Part shown: piece by piece, positions 1 to 5,017 of the stretch
Position numbering within the stretch: the stretch's first letter is position 1
Layout: the number at the start of each line of letters is the position of its first letter
Assembly (NCBI GenBank): GCA_900541185.1
Contig: UQIQ01000075.1
Location: 1-6,697, forward strand
Origin: an uncultured Collinsella sp.
GTDB taxonomy: Bacteria > Actinomycetota > Coriobacteriia > Coriobacteriales > Coriobacteriaceae
Length of the DNA: 6,697 bases
Direction of reading: 5' to 3'
Notes under the pieces: model-generated
The model's database searches: none
Seen by the model: only the letters and a program-made list of their open reading frames with translations
Told to the model about the DNA's origin: nothing
Made by a program: the position numbers and the translations under genes

Positions 1-48
1 CGAGATGACGTCGAGTCTCGTGGGCTCGGAGATGTGTATAAGAGACAG
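1..48 (+). other. Nextera/Illumina P7-side sequencing adapter (not genomic)
   Basis: Positions 15-48 match the Nextera read-2 adapter (starts GTCTCGTGGGCTCGG, ends with the 19 bp Tn5 mosaic end at 30-48). Positions 1-6 (CGAGAT) are the end of the P7 primer. Positions 7-14 (GACGTCGA) sit exactly where the 8-base i7 index belongs and, from memory, agree with index N729 of the Nextera XT v2 set. Native DNA begins at 49. Confidence 0.98.
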
Positions 49-581
49 GTTGGTATACCGATGAGGCTTGCACGCAGGCGTATGACTTTAGCACGCCGGT
101 AACGGCCGACCTGACGCTGTATGCCAAGTGGACCAAGAATGCCGTTAACCCTGGCGGTAATGGCGGTTCTGGCACTAATGGTGGCAACGGTGGCGCTGGC
201 AACGGTTCCGGCGCTGGCGCTGGCACTGGCACGGGTTCCGGCTCCGGCACGAAGGGCCAGCAGGCTGGCGGCGCTGTCGCCCCGGGTCAGAAGCCGGTGA
301 CCAAGACGACGGTGTCGACCAAGACCGAGACCAAGGAAAACAAGTCCGACAAGAAGGGCTCCGATAAGTCCGATAAGAAGGACGAGAAGAAGTCTGACAA
401 GAAGTCTGACAAGAAGGACAGCAAGTCCGATACGGGTGCTGCTTCCACGACCACTGCTAAGAAGTCCTCTAGTGCTTCCGAGCAGGAGACTGGCACCAAT
501 CCGCTCGCCATTGTTGGCGTTGCCGCCGGCGTCATCGGACTCGCCATCGTCGGCGTGTTCGTGTTCACCAAACGTCGGTAG
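49..581 (+). CDS. Surface protein with InlB/Listeria-Bacteroides repeat and C-terminal membrane anchor, 5'-partial
   Basis: This is the C-terminal 176 residues of a larger exported protein cut by the adapter junction. The frame is open from 51, and its only upstream stop is a TAA at 39-41 inside the adapter, so there is no native start here. A caller wanting complete genes would wrongly begin at the internal GTG at 297. Residues 1-28 are the end of an InlB B-type repeat (WYTDEAC..., ...LTLYAKWT). Residues 35-74 are a Gly-rich Gly-Asn/Ser/Ala/Thr linker. Residues 99-127 are SDKK-type repeats. Residues 144-148 (EQETG), followed by TNP, sit where an LPxTG sorting signal would be. Residues 149-173 are a hydrophobic helix and the tail is KRR. 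Such proteins are usually adhesins or other cell-surface proteins attached by sortase. Here the Leu-Pro of the signal is absent, so the protein may be sortase-anchored through a variant motif or simply membrane-anchored. It is followed immediately by the DUF4430 gene. Confidence 0.88.
153..272 (+). repeat. Gly-rich low-complexity coding repeat
   Basis: About 40 codons alternate Gly with Asn, Ser, Ala or Thr (GGNGGSGTNGG, then GAGAGTGTGSGSG). In the DNA this reads as degenerate GGC/GGT-based hexamers. It is probably a flexible spacer between the repeat domain and the charged stalk. Runs like this change length readily by slippage. Confidence 0.85.
345..431 (+). repeat. SDKK-type coding repeat (charged stalk)
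   Basis: A 29-residue tract is made of Ser-Asp-Lys-Lys and close variants (SDKKGSDKSDKKDEKK, then SDKKSDKK). At the DNA level it is an imperfect 12 bp period (TCYGAYAAGAAG). It forms a highly charged, probably disordered stalk that would carry the upstream domains through the cell wall. The neighbouring DUF4430 protein has a compositionally similar tract. Confidence 0.85.
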
Positions 582-587
582 GTGAGG
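580..587 (+). promoter_or_regulatory. Shine-Dalgarno overlapping the stop of the upstream gene
   Basis: AGGTGAGG shares its first two bases with the TAG stop (579-581) of the upstream gene. AGGTGA lies 5 nt before the GTG at 591, whereas the GTG at 582 has no usable site in front of it. This favours 591 as the start and suggests translational coupling of the two genes. Confidence 0.55.
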
Positions 588-590
588 GCT

Positions 591-1520
591 GTGTCCAATA
601 AATCCAAGGACGCTGACCCCAAGCAACCAGATTCCTCGTTCATTCAGTTCGACGATGCAAAGCAACAGGGCGCCGCTTCGGCGGCGTCCGCCTCTCGTCG
701 CAAGGCGCTTACTGGCGTCCTGACCGCCGCGTGCGTTGCGCTGATTGTCATATCGCTGGGCTTCGTCCATCCTTCCGAGAGCGGCGCCTGGTCCATTGAC
801 TGGATCGTTCAGACCGTGACGGGGGAGAGCGTCGTCGCGAAGGACGCCAAGGGGTCTGACTCGACCGCCGCTTCGGGTAAAGCTGGCTCCAAGGATTCCA
901 AATCTTCGGATGGTGCGAACGACGAGTCTAAGGGTTCGGATGAATCTGACTCTAAGAAGGAGTCCGAGTCTTCGGACAAGGAATCAAACAAGGGCTCGGA
1001 TGGCAAAAAGTCCGAAGACAAGGATGGCAAGAAGTCTGGAGAGAAGAGCAGCAATAAAAAGACCGACGGCAATCAGTCGACTTCTCAGAACTCGACTTCT
1101 TCTGACGGGGCCGGCTCTACGCCTGGCGCTTCCTCCTCATCCAGCGGGGCATCTTCTGCCCCCGATAGCGGCAACGCCTCTACTGGCGACCGGGGCAGCT
1201 CGCAGCAGCCTAGCTACGTCACGGTAACGGTTTCGGTCACATCGAGCGCTGTGGGCAATCCTGTGTCCTCTGGTGGCACCTTTACCTTTAACGAAGGCGC
1301 TACTGTCTACGATGCCCTGTGCGCGCTGGGCCTTTCTGTCAACGCACACGGCTCGTCGTACGGCACGTACGTTTCCGCGATTGGCGGTTTGGCCGAGAAA
1401 CAGCACGGCGGCACGAGCGGCTGGATGTACTCCGTCAACGGCACATCGCCCATGACGGCGTGCAGCAACTATGTTCTCTCCAACGGCGACAACGTGGTTT
1501 GGTATTACGTGACAGGCTAG
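591..1520 (+). CDS. Membrane-tethered DUF4430 (transcobalamin-like C-terminal) domain protein
   Basis: A protein of 309 residues from GTG 591; an alternative GTG at 582 would add three residues but lies on the Shine-Dalgarno. Residues 1-37 are cytoplasmic and polar, and 38-59 are a hydrophobic signal-anchor (ALTGVLTAACVALIVISLGF) preceded by Arg-Arg-Lys. Residues 83-208 are a low-complexity Ser/Lys/Asp/Glu stalk that becomes Ser/Gly-rich. Residues 209-309 are a DUF4430 domain, with the family features T-x-Y-D-A-L near 238-243, GWMYSVNG at 277-284 and NGDNVVWYYV at 298-307. DUF4430 resembles the beta-domain of eukaryotic cobalamin carriers (transcobalamin, intrinsic factor). A role in holding a corrinoid or other ligand at the cell surface is a hypothesis, not shown here. 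Cys244 and Cys291 lie in the domain. No cobalamin transporter gene is in view. It follows the surface-protein gene with no gap and is followed by a terminator. Confidence 0.88.
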   Translation: MSNKSKDADPKQPDSSFIQFDDAKQQGAASAASASRRKALTGVLTAACVALIVISLGFVHPSESGAWSIDWIVQTVTGESVVAKDAKGSDSTAASGKAGSKDSKSSDGANDESKGSDESDSKKESESSDKESNKGSDGKKSEDKDGKKSGEKSSNKKTDGNQSTSQNSTSSDGAGSTPGASSSSSGASSAPDSGNASTGDRGSSQQPSYVTVTVSVTSSAVGNPVSSGGTFTFNEGATVYDALCALGLSVNAHGSSYGTYVSAIGGLAEKQHGGTSGWMYSVNGTSPMTACSNYVLSNGDNVVWYYVTG

Positions 1521-1542
1521 AGGCCTCGACATAGCGCGCCAG

Positions 1543-1580
1543 ACGGGCGGTTCGGACAAACATCCGGGCTACCCGTTTTT
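1543..1580 (+). terminator. Rho-independent terminator of the surface-protein operon
   Basis: The hairpin arms are 1544-1555 and 1564-1575 (11 of 12 positions paired, three of them G-U, one C-A mismatch) with an 8 nt loop, followed directly by TTTTT at 1576-1580. It lies 23 nt after the DUF4430 stop. Confidence 0.75.
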
Positions 1581-1615
1581 CATGCGTAGAGGACTGGGTC
1601 GCCGGGTCTCTCGGC

Positions 1616-1653
1616 AAACAAAAAACCGGTTGGAACGGGAATTCCAACCGGTT
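1616..1653 (-). terminator. Rho-independent terminator after the distal gtrA-like gene
   Basis: A perfect 12 bp stem (AACCGGTTGGAA at 1624-1635 with its complement at 1642-1653) and a 6 nt loop are followed, on the minus strand, by a run read as TTTTTTGTTT (1625 down to 1616). It lies 26 nt past the stop of the minus-strand gtrA-like gene. On the plus strand no T-run follows it, so it acts mainly leftward. Confidence 0.9.
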
Positions 1654-1679
1654 ATACATTCAAGCAAATAGTGAATCGA

Positions 1680-2087
1680 CTACGACCGTGCACCCTCGAG
1701 GAAGAAGCGGCGGCTGAAGTAGTTGTACCAGGTGACGAGGAACGTTGCGATGGCCTTCATGGCCTGGTAGCCGATGCTCAAAAACGTGACGCCCACAAAC
1801 ATGTACAGGTCGTTGAGGCCCAGACCGATTACCGACAGGATGGTGAAGATCGTGAACTCGCGCTTGCGGCTCATGCCCTCGCGATGGTCGAACACGTACT
1901 TCATGCTGAGCCAGTAGTTAACCACGACGGACGTGATAAACGAGATCGTGGTGCTCATCAAAAAGTCGAGGTGGAACAGCTCGACGAGCGCAATGAGCAT
2001 GCCCCAGTCGATGCCAAAGGAGATAAGTCCCACGACAGCGAACTTGAGGAACTGCTTGGTATGAGGTTGTGCCAGTGCCTTGCGCAC
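1680..2087 (-). CDS. GtrA-family four-helix membrane protein (distal copy)
   Basis: A protein of 135 residues from a GTG start, the first possible ATG, GTG or TTG start after the upstream in-frame stop; its Shine-Dalgarno is weak (GGATGTGA). Four hydrophobic segments lie near residues 12-37, 41-60, 77-102 and 104-125. The family pattern is clear: KF-x-VVG near 15-20 with Asp27 in helix 1, Asn57 near the end of helix 2, a cytoplasmic-type basic loop (HREGMSRKREF), and KAIATFLVTWYNYFSRRFF at the C-terminus. GtrA proteins are thought to flip undecaprenyl-phosphate-linked sugars across the membrane for glycosylation of cell-surface polymers. No glycosyltransferase lies beside it, so the substrate cannot be named. 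It is a paralogue of the gene at 2307-2702 and is separated from it by 219 bp, so it may have its own promoter. Confidence 0.88.
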   Translation of the reverse strand: MRKALAQPHTKQFLKFAVVGLISFGIDWGMLIALVELFHLDFLMSTTISFITSVVVNYWLSMKYVFDHREGMSRKREFTIFTILSVIGLGLNDLYMFVGVTFLSIGYQAMKAIATFLVTWYNYFSRRFFLEGARS

Positions 2088-2235
2088 GTAATCACATCCA
2101 ATGCACTGACGAATCGAGCAGAGGATACTTTAGAGCTTTTGCATGGGAAACGTAAGGGCTTTGCCAAGAACTATACGAACTCGTCAAATTTGCAAGAGAC
2201 AATCCGCAAACGTTGCAAATCTTCCCGTAAACGAG

Positions 2236-2285
2236 CGGCGCCCACGGACGATACTGCGCTGAGTGCGCATCGTCCGTGGGCGCCG
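2236..2285. other. Large hairpin between the two gtrA-like genes
   Basis: A perfect 17 bp inverted repeat (CGGCGCCCACGGACGAT at 2236-2252 and its complement at 2269-2285) encloses a second short stem (TGCGC/GCGCA at 2255-2259 and 2265-2269). It begins 21 nt after the stop of the proximal gtrA-like gene. No T-run follows on either strand (minus strand continues CTCGTTTACGGG). It may be a weak or Rho-assisted terminator, or an mRNA-stabilising or processing hairpin. Confidence 0.75.
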
Positions 2286-2306
2286 TAATGCTGCGGGGGT
2301 GTCGAG

Positions 2307-2702
2307 CTATTTGGTCTCGTCGCCCTCCAGGAAGATCTTTCGGGTCACAAAGTTGTAGACCATGACAAGCGCGGTGGCGCAGATCTTGGCGATATTGGCC
2401 TCGAATCCCAGGCCGGTGTTGAGCGCCAGCACGATGCCGTCGTTGAGCACCAAACCGATCACGGAAAGCACGACAAAGATGATGAACTCGCGGCGGCGGC
2501 TCATGCCTTCCTTGTGCGCAAACACGTACTTCATGCTTGCGAGGTAGTTAAAGATGAGTGAGATGATAAAGCCGCTGGTGTTGGCAATTAGGATGTTGAG
2601 GCCCAGACCGTAGTGGAGCAGATTCATAATGCCAAAGTCGATAACCGTGGCAATGACACCGACGACGCCAAATTTCATGATCTGCGCAAGGAGCTTTTGC
2701 AT
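2307..2702 (-). CDS. GtrA-family four-helix membrane protein (proximal copy)
   Basis: A protein of 131 residues starting at the ATG at 2702. This start is preferred because AAGG and AGG Shine-Dalgarno elements lie just upstream and because its N-terminus (MQKLLAQ) then lines up with that of the other copy (MRKALAQ). A TTG at 2765 would add 21 residues with no family support. It has four predicted membrane helices, KFGVVG at 10-15, Asp22, Asn52, the basic loop HKEGMSRRREF at 63-73, and a C-terminal NFVTRKIFLEGD. Like other GtrA-like proteins it probably takes part in moving lipid-linked sugars across the membrane. Between residues 53 and 88 it matches the distal copy at 27 of 36 positions. It lies 78 bp downstream of fbp on the same strand and may be cotranscribed with it. 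Confidence 0.88.
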   Translation of the reverse strand: MQKLLAQIMKFGVVGVIATVIDFGIMNLLHYGLGLNILIANTSGFIISLIFNYLASMKYVFAHKEGMSRRREFIIFVVLSVIGLVLNDGIVLALNTGLGFEANIAKICATALVMVYNFVTRKIFLEGDETK

Positions 2703-2706
2703 GGTA

Positions 2707-2714
2707 CCTGCCTT
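2707..2714 (-). promoter_or_regulatory. Ribosome binding site of the proximal gtrA-like gene
   Basis: The minus strand reads AAGGCAGG, placing AAGG 8 nt and AGG 4 nt before the ATG at 2702. This supports the ATG over the upstream TTG at 2765. Confidence 0.6.
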
Positions 2715-2780
2715 AGGGTGGCGCGGGGACGCCGTGGGGATGACAAACTCAGCAAGTTTAGCCAATCCCCGCGGGTGGGG

Positions 2781-4697
2781 CTAGACGCGCTCTTCGATAG
2801 CACCGTTTCTATATGCATCGAGCAGCTGGCGCAGATCCTGGATCTGGCTGCGAATCTTGGCGCCAGTATCGGTGTCGCTCACCATGCGGCGACGATCCGC
2901 TTGGTCAAAACGGTTGGTCTCGCTTTCGATGTCCACGTTGCGCGTGAGTGCCTCGGCAACCGTCGTAAAGGCCCGGTGCGACTTGAGGCGGCAGCCGCGC
3001 GAGCTCGAGATGAGCGTATAGCCGGCGATGCCCGTCTTGGGATGGTAAGCGCGGCAGAAGCCGCCATCGATGACCAGCAGCTTGCCCTCGGCGCGGATGG
3101 GCTGCTCGCCCTTGGTGGTTTTAACGGGCGTGTGGCCGTTGATGATGTGGCCGGTCGGCGAGCATGCCATGGGCGCGACGCCAAACTCGCGCATGATATC
3201 ATCGCAGACCGAGGGCGACTTGGTAAGCGTAAAGTACGGGTCCATCGGCTCGACCCAGGTGCTCTTATCGGCGATATAGGCGCGCTCAAAGGTACGCACC
3301 AGGCGTCCGCTGGCGGGTGAATTGAAGCCAATCCACAGGTACCACATCCAGTCGAGGGCATCGCGGTCGCCCACGCGCCACGCGCGGCGGGCGATGTGGT
3401 CGCAAAAATCGAGATAATCGCGGCCAGCGTGCCAGGTGCCCAGGCAGTTCATGCTGCTGAAGGTGCCGTCTTCGTTGAGTGGAACGCAGCCGTGGAAGAG
3501 CAGGTTGCCGTTGGCGACCTTGTACATCGAGCCGTGGGTGTAGAGGAAATCGATATGGCGATGCAGGTGATCGGCGGTGACAAACTCGGACACGAGCTTG
3601 TCGATGATGTGCTGCTCCTGGGGCGTGAGCGTGTAGGGGTCCGCCGGGTCGACGGTGGGGAAGTCGTTGGTCGTGAGCGGCCACACGCTGCCGTCGGCGA
3701 GCGTGACCGTGCCGGTGTCGTGGTCGATCTTGTCGAGTAACAGGCGGTCGGTCATATCGAACTCGGGGTGGCGCTGGATAATCTGGCCCTCGAGCTTAAA
3801 GAGCAGCACGTTGATGGCCTTGATCAGCGGGGTGATGGACTCACCGGCGGTGTAGGTGGCATCGGCAAAGGCGACAAGCTCACGCAGCGAGATGCCGTAG
3901 TCGTTCTCCAGGATCTCGTAGTTGTCGTAGCGTAGGTTGTTGCGCAACACCGTGGCGATGCAGGCGGGCTCACCGGCCGCAGCGCCCATCCACAGTAGGT
4001 CGTGGTTGCCCCACTGGATGTCGAGTGAATGGTAGGTGAGCAGACGGTCCATAATCTTGGCCGCGCCGCCGCCGCGGTCGAAGATGTCGCCCACCAGGTG
4101 CAGGTGGTCGACGGCCAGGCGCTTGATGAGCGAGGCGAGCGACTCGATAAAGTCGTCGGCGCTGGCGGTCTCCAGGATGGACTCCACGATGCGCTCGTGA
4201 TAGCGCACGCGATAGTTGTTCTCGTCCGGGTGCGTGTGCAACAACTCGTCGATGATATAGGCGTAGTCGCGCGGGATGGCCTTACGCACCTTGGAGCGCG
4301 TGTAGCGGCTTGAAAGCGAGCGAGCGACCATGATGAGCTGGTCAAGCATCGTCTTGTACCAAGTTGGCGAGTCCTCGCGCTGGCTGCGGACCAGGTCGAT
4401 CTTCTCGCGCGGGTAGTAGATGAGCGTGCACAGCTCGCCCTTTTCGTCAAAGGAGAGCGTGTCGCCAAAAATTTCGTCGACATGCTCGCGCACGACGCCC
4501 GAGCAGTTGTTGAGGATGTGCATAAAGGCTTCGTACTCGCCATGCACGTCGCTCATAAAATGCTCGGTGCCCTTGGGTAGGTTGAGGATGGCCGAGAGGT
4601 TGATAATTTCGGTAAATACGGATTGTTCAGTGGGGAACTGTCTCGACAGCAGGCGCAGATACTTAAAGTCTTGCGGGTTGCGATCGAATGCGACCAT
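2781..4697 (-). CDS. fbp: Fructose-1,6-bisphosphatase, class III
   Basis: A protein of 638 residues that hydrolyses fructose-1,6-bisphosphate to fructose-6-phosphate and phosphate, the committed step of gluconeogenesis, in the cytoplasm. Class III enzymes, best known from Bacillus subtilis (about 670 residues), use a metallophosphoesterase fold. The metal-binding motifs are visible in order: SDVHGE at 49-54, GDIFDRGG at 203-210, GNHD at 230-233, FHG at 401-403 and NGHTPVK at 520-526. Full-length similarity includes the central MYKVANGNLLFHGCVPLNEDG region and the acidic C-terminal end. The start is the ATG at 4697, with a strong GGAAGGTG site; a TTG at 4742 would add 15 residues and lies inside an inverted repeat. 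It is transcribed divergently from the DegV-family gene across a 320 bp control region, and two gtrA-like genes follow on the same strand. No key residue appears to be missing. Confidence 0.97.
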   Translation of the reverse strand: MVAFDRNPQDFKYLRLLSRQFPTEQSVFTEIINLSAILNLPKGTEHFMSDVHGEYEAFMHILNNCSGVVREHVDEIFGDTLSFDEKGELCTLIYYPREKIDLVRSQREDSPTWYKTMLDQLIMVARSLSSRYTRSKVRKAIPRDYAYIIDELLHTHPDENNYRVRYHERIVESILETASADDFIESLASLIKRLAVDHLHLVGDIFDRGGGAAKIMDRLLTYHSLDIQWGNHDLLWMGAAAGEPACIATVLRNNLRYDNYEILENDYGISLRELVAFADATYTAGESITPLIKAINVLLFKLEGQIIQRHPEFDMTDRLLLDKIDHDTGTVTLADGSVWPLTTNDFPTVDPADPYTLTPQEQHIIDKLVSEFVTADHLHRHIDFLYTHGSMYKVANGNLLFHGCVPLNEDGTFSSMNCLGTWHAGRDYLDFCDHIARRAWRVGDRDALDWMWYLWIGFNSPASGRLVRTFERAYIADKSTWVEPMDPYFTLTKSPSVCDDIMREFGVAPMACSPTGHIINGHTPVKTTKGEQPIRAEGKLLVIDGGFCRAYHPKTGIAGYTLISSSRGCRLKSHRAFTTVAEALTRNVDIESETNRFDQADRRRMVSDTDTGAKIRSQIQDLRQLLDAYRNGAIEERV

Positions 4698-4701
4698 GAA
4701 A

Positions 4702-4709
4702 CACCTTCC
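4702..4709 (-). promoter_or_regulatory. Ribosome binding site of fbp
   Basis: The minus strand reads GGAAGGTG, with the GGAAGG core 6 nt before the ATG at 4697. It decides the start in favour of this ATG over the upstream TTG at 4742. Confidence 0.85.
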
Positions 4710-4724
4710 GATGGGGCTGGTAAA

Positions 4725-4754
4725 ACTGATAAACGGCGTCAAACGTTTATCAGT
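4725..4754. promoter_or_regulatory. Perfect inverted repeat upstream of fbp, candidate operator
   Basis: ACTGATAAACG (4725-4735) and CGTTTATCAGT (4744-4754) form a perfect 11+11 bp inverted repeat with an 8 nt spacer, 28-57 nt before the fbp start codon. The arms are AT-rich and spaced about two helical turns apart (19 bp centre to centre), as for a dimeric repressor. It could also fold as a hairpin in the fbp leader. The regulator is not in the window. Confidence 0.6.
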
Positions 4755-4774
4755 ATGCGCCGCTTTTGTTTCGA
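4746..4774 (-). promoter_or_regulatory. Possible fbp promoter
   Basis: On the minus strand a weak -35 (TCGAAA, 4774-4769) and a -10 (GATAAA, 4751-4746) are separated by 17 nt, each matching the consensus at 4 of 6 positions. The -10 falls inside the inverted repeat at 4725-4754, which would suit repression by steric block. The match is modest and other promoters in the region are possible. Confidence 0.3.
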
Positions 4775-4980
4775 TTTTGCGCCAGCGGCTGAATTGTCGG
4801 CTGAACGGTTTGGTAAATCGATTTAGTTGAGGTAGATATGGCGGTTGAGTGGAGACGACAGAGGGTGTTTTCTCAGATATTTATGCGTGGGGTCGGTGGA
4901 GACGATGGTGGTAAAGATGTTCGCTATTTTTGGTTCGATTTGGTAAATAGTGGACATATGTACCGTATGTAGGCTCACTG
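4775..4980. other. Rest of the fbp-degV divergent intergenic region
   Basis: This is the non-coding core of the 320 bp gap between fbp and the DegV-family gene. It holds a perfect 12 bp palindrome TAAATCGATTTA (4814-4825), a 10 bp direct repeat GTGGAGACGA (4849-4858 and 4896-4905), and TGGTAAA at 4811, 4909 and 4941; a fourth copy at 4718 lies in the fbp leader. TATGTA occurs twice, 9 bp apart (4957-4962 and 4966-4971). I see no RNA gene and no convincing small reading frame. Confidence 0.5.
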
Positions 4981-4989
4981 TGCGATAAT
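4981..4989 (+). promoter_or_regulatory. Extended -10 promoter of the DegV-family gene
   Basis: TGCGATAAT is an extended -10 element (TGn followed by GATAAT). It would start transcription near 4996, leaving a leader of about 20 nt. The -35 position (about TACCGT at 4961-4966) matches poorly, as is tolerated with an extended -10. The paired TATGTA repeat overlaps the -35 zone. Confidence 0.55.
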
Positions 4990-5005
4990 TTGCGCAGCAA
5001 TACGT

Positions 5006-5011
5006 AAGGAG
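5006..5011 (+). promoter_or_regulatory. Ribosome binding site of the DegV-family gene
   Basis: AAGGAG lies 6 nt before the ATG at 5018, a near-ideal site that fixes this start. Confidence 0.85.
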
Positions 5012-5017
5012 CCTCAT

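Noticed and set aside
345..431. Regular 12 bp repeats resembling a small tandem array.
   Set aside because: They are in-frame codons of a Ser-Asp-Lys-Lys stalk, with no constant repeats plus unique spacers, so not a CRISPR array.
1137..1559. Minus-strand reading frame opposite the DUF4430 domain.
   Set aside because: It is Arg/Ala/Val-rich and antisense to a clear conserved domain, with no supporting signal.
1671..2288. Long plus-strand reading frame (205 codons).
   Set aside because: It runs antisense through the distal gtrA-like gene and the intergenic hairpin, has no family resemblance, and is explained by codon bias of the minus-strand gene.
2757..2786. GC-rich partial palindrome (TAGCC...GGCTA around CCCGCGGG) just after the fbp stop.
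   Set aside because: The stem is broken and no T-run follows on the minus strand, so I do not call it a terminator; fbp may read into the gtrA-like gene.
2613..3320. Long plus-strand reading frame (235 codons).
   Set aside because: It is antisense to the proximal gtrA-like gene and fbp, with low-complexity Ala/Arg/Asp-rich translation, while fbp has intact family motifs.
3824..4543. Minus-strand reading frame of 239 codons inside fbp in another frame.
   Set aside because: Its translation is Arg/Ser/Thr-rich and without motifs, a frame shadow typical of GC-rich coding DNA.
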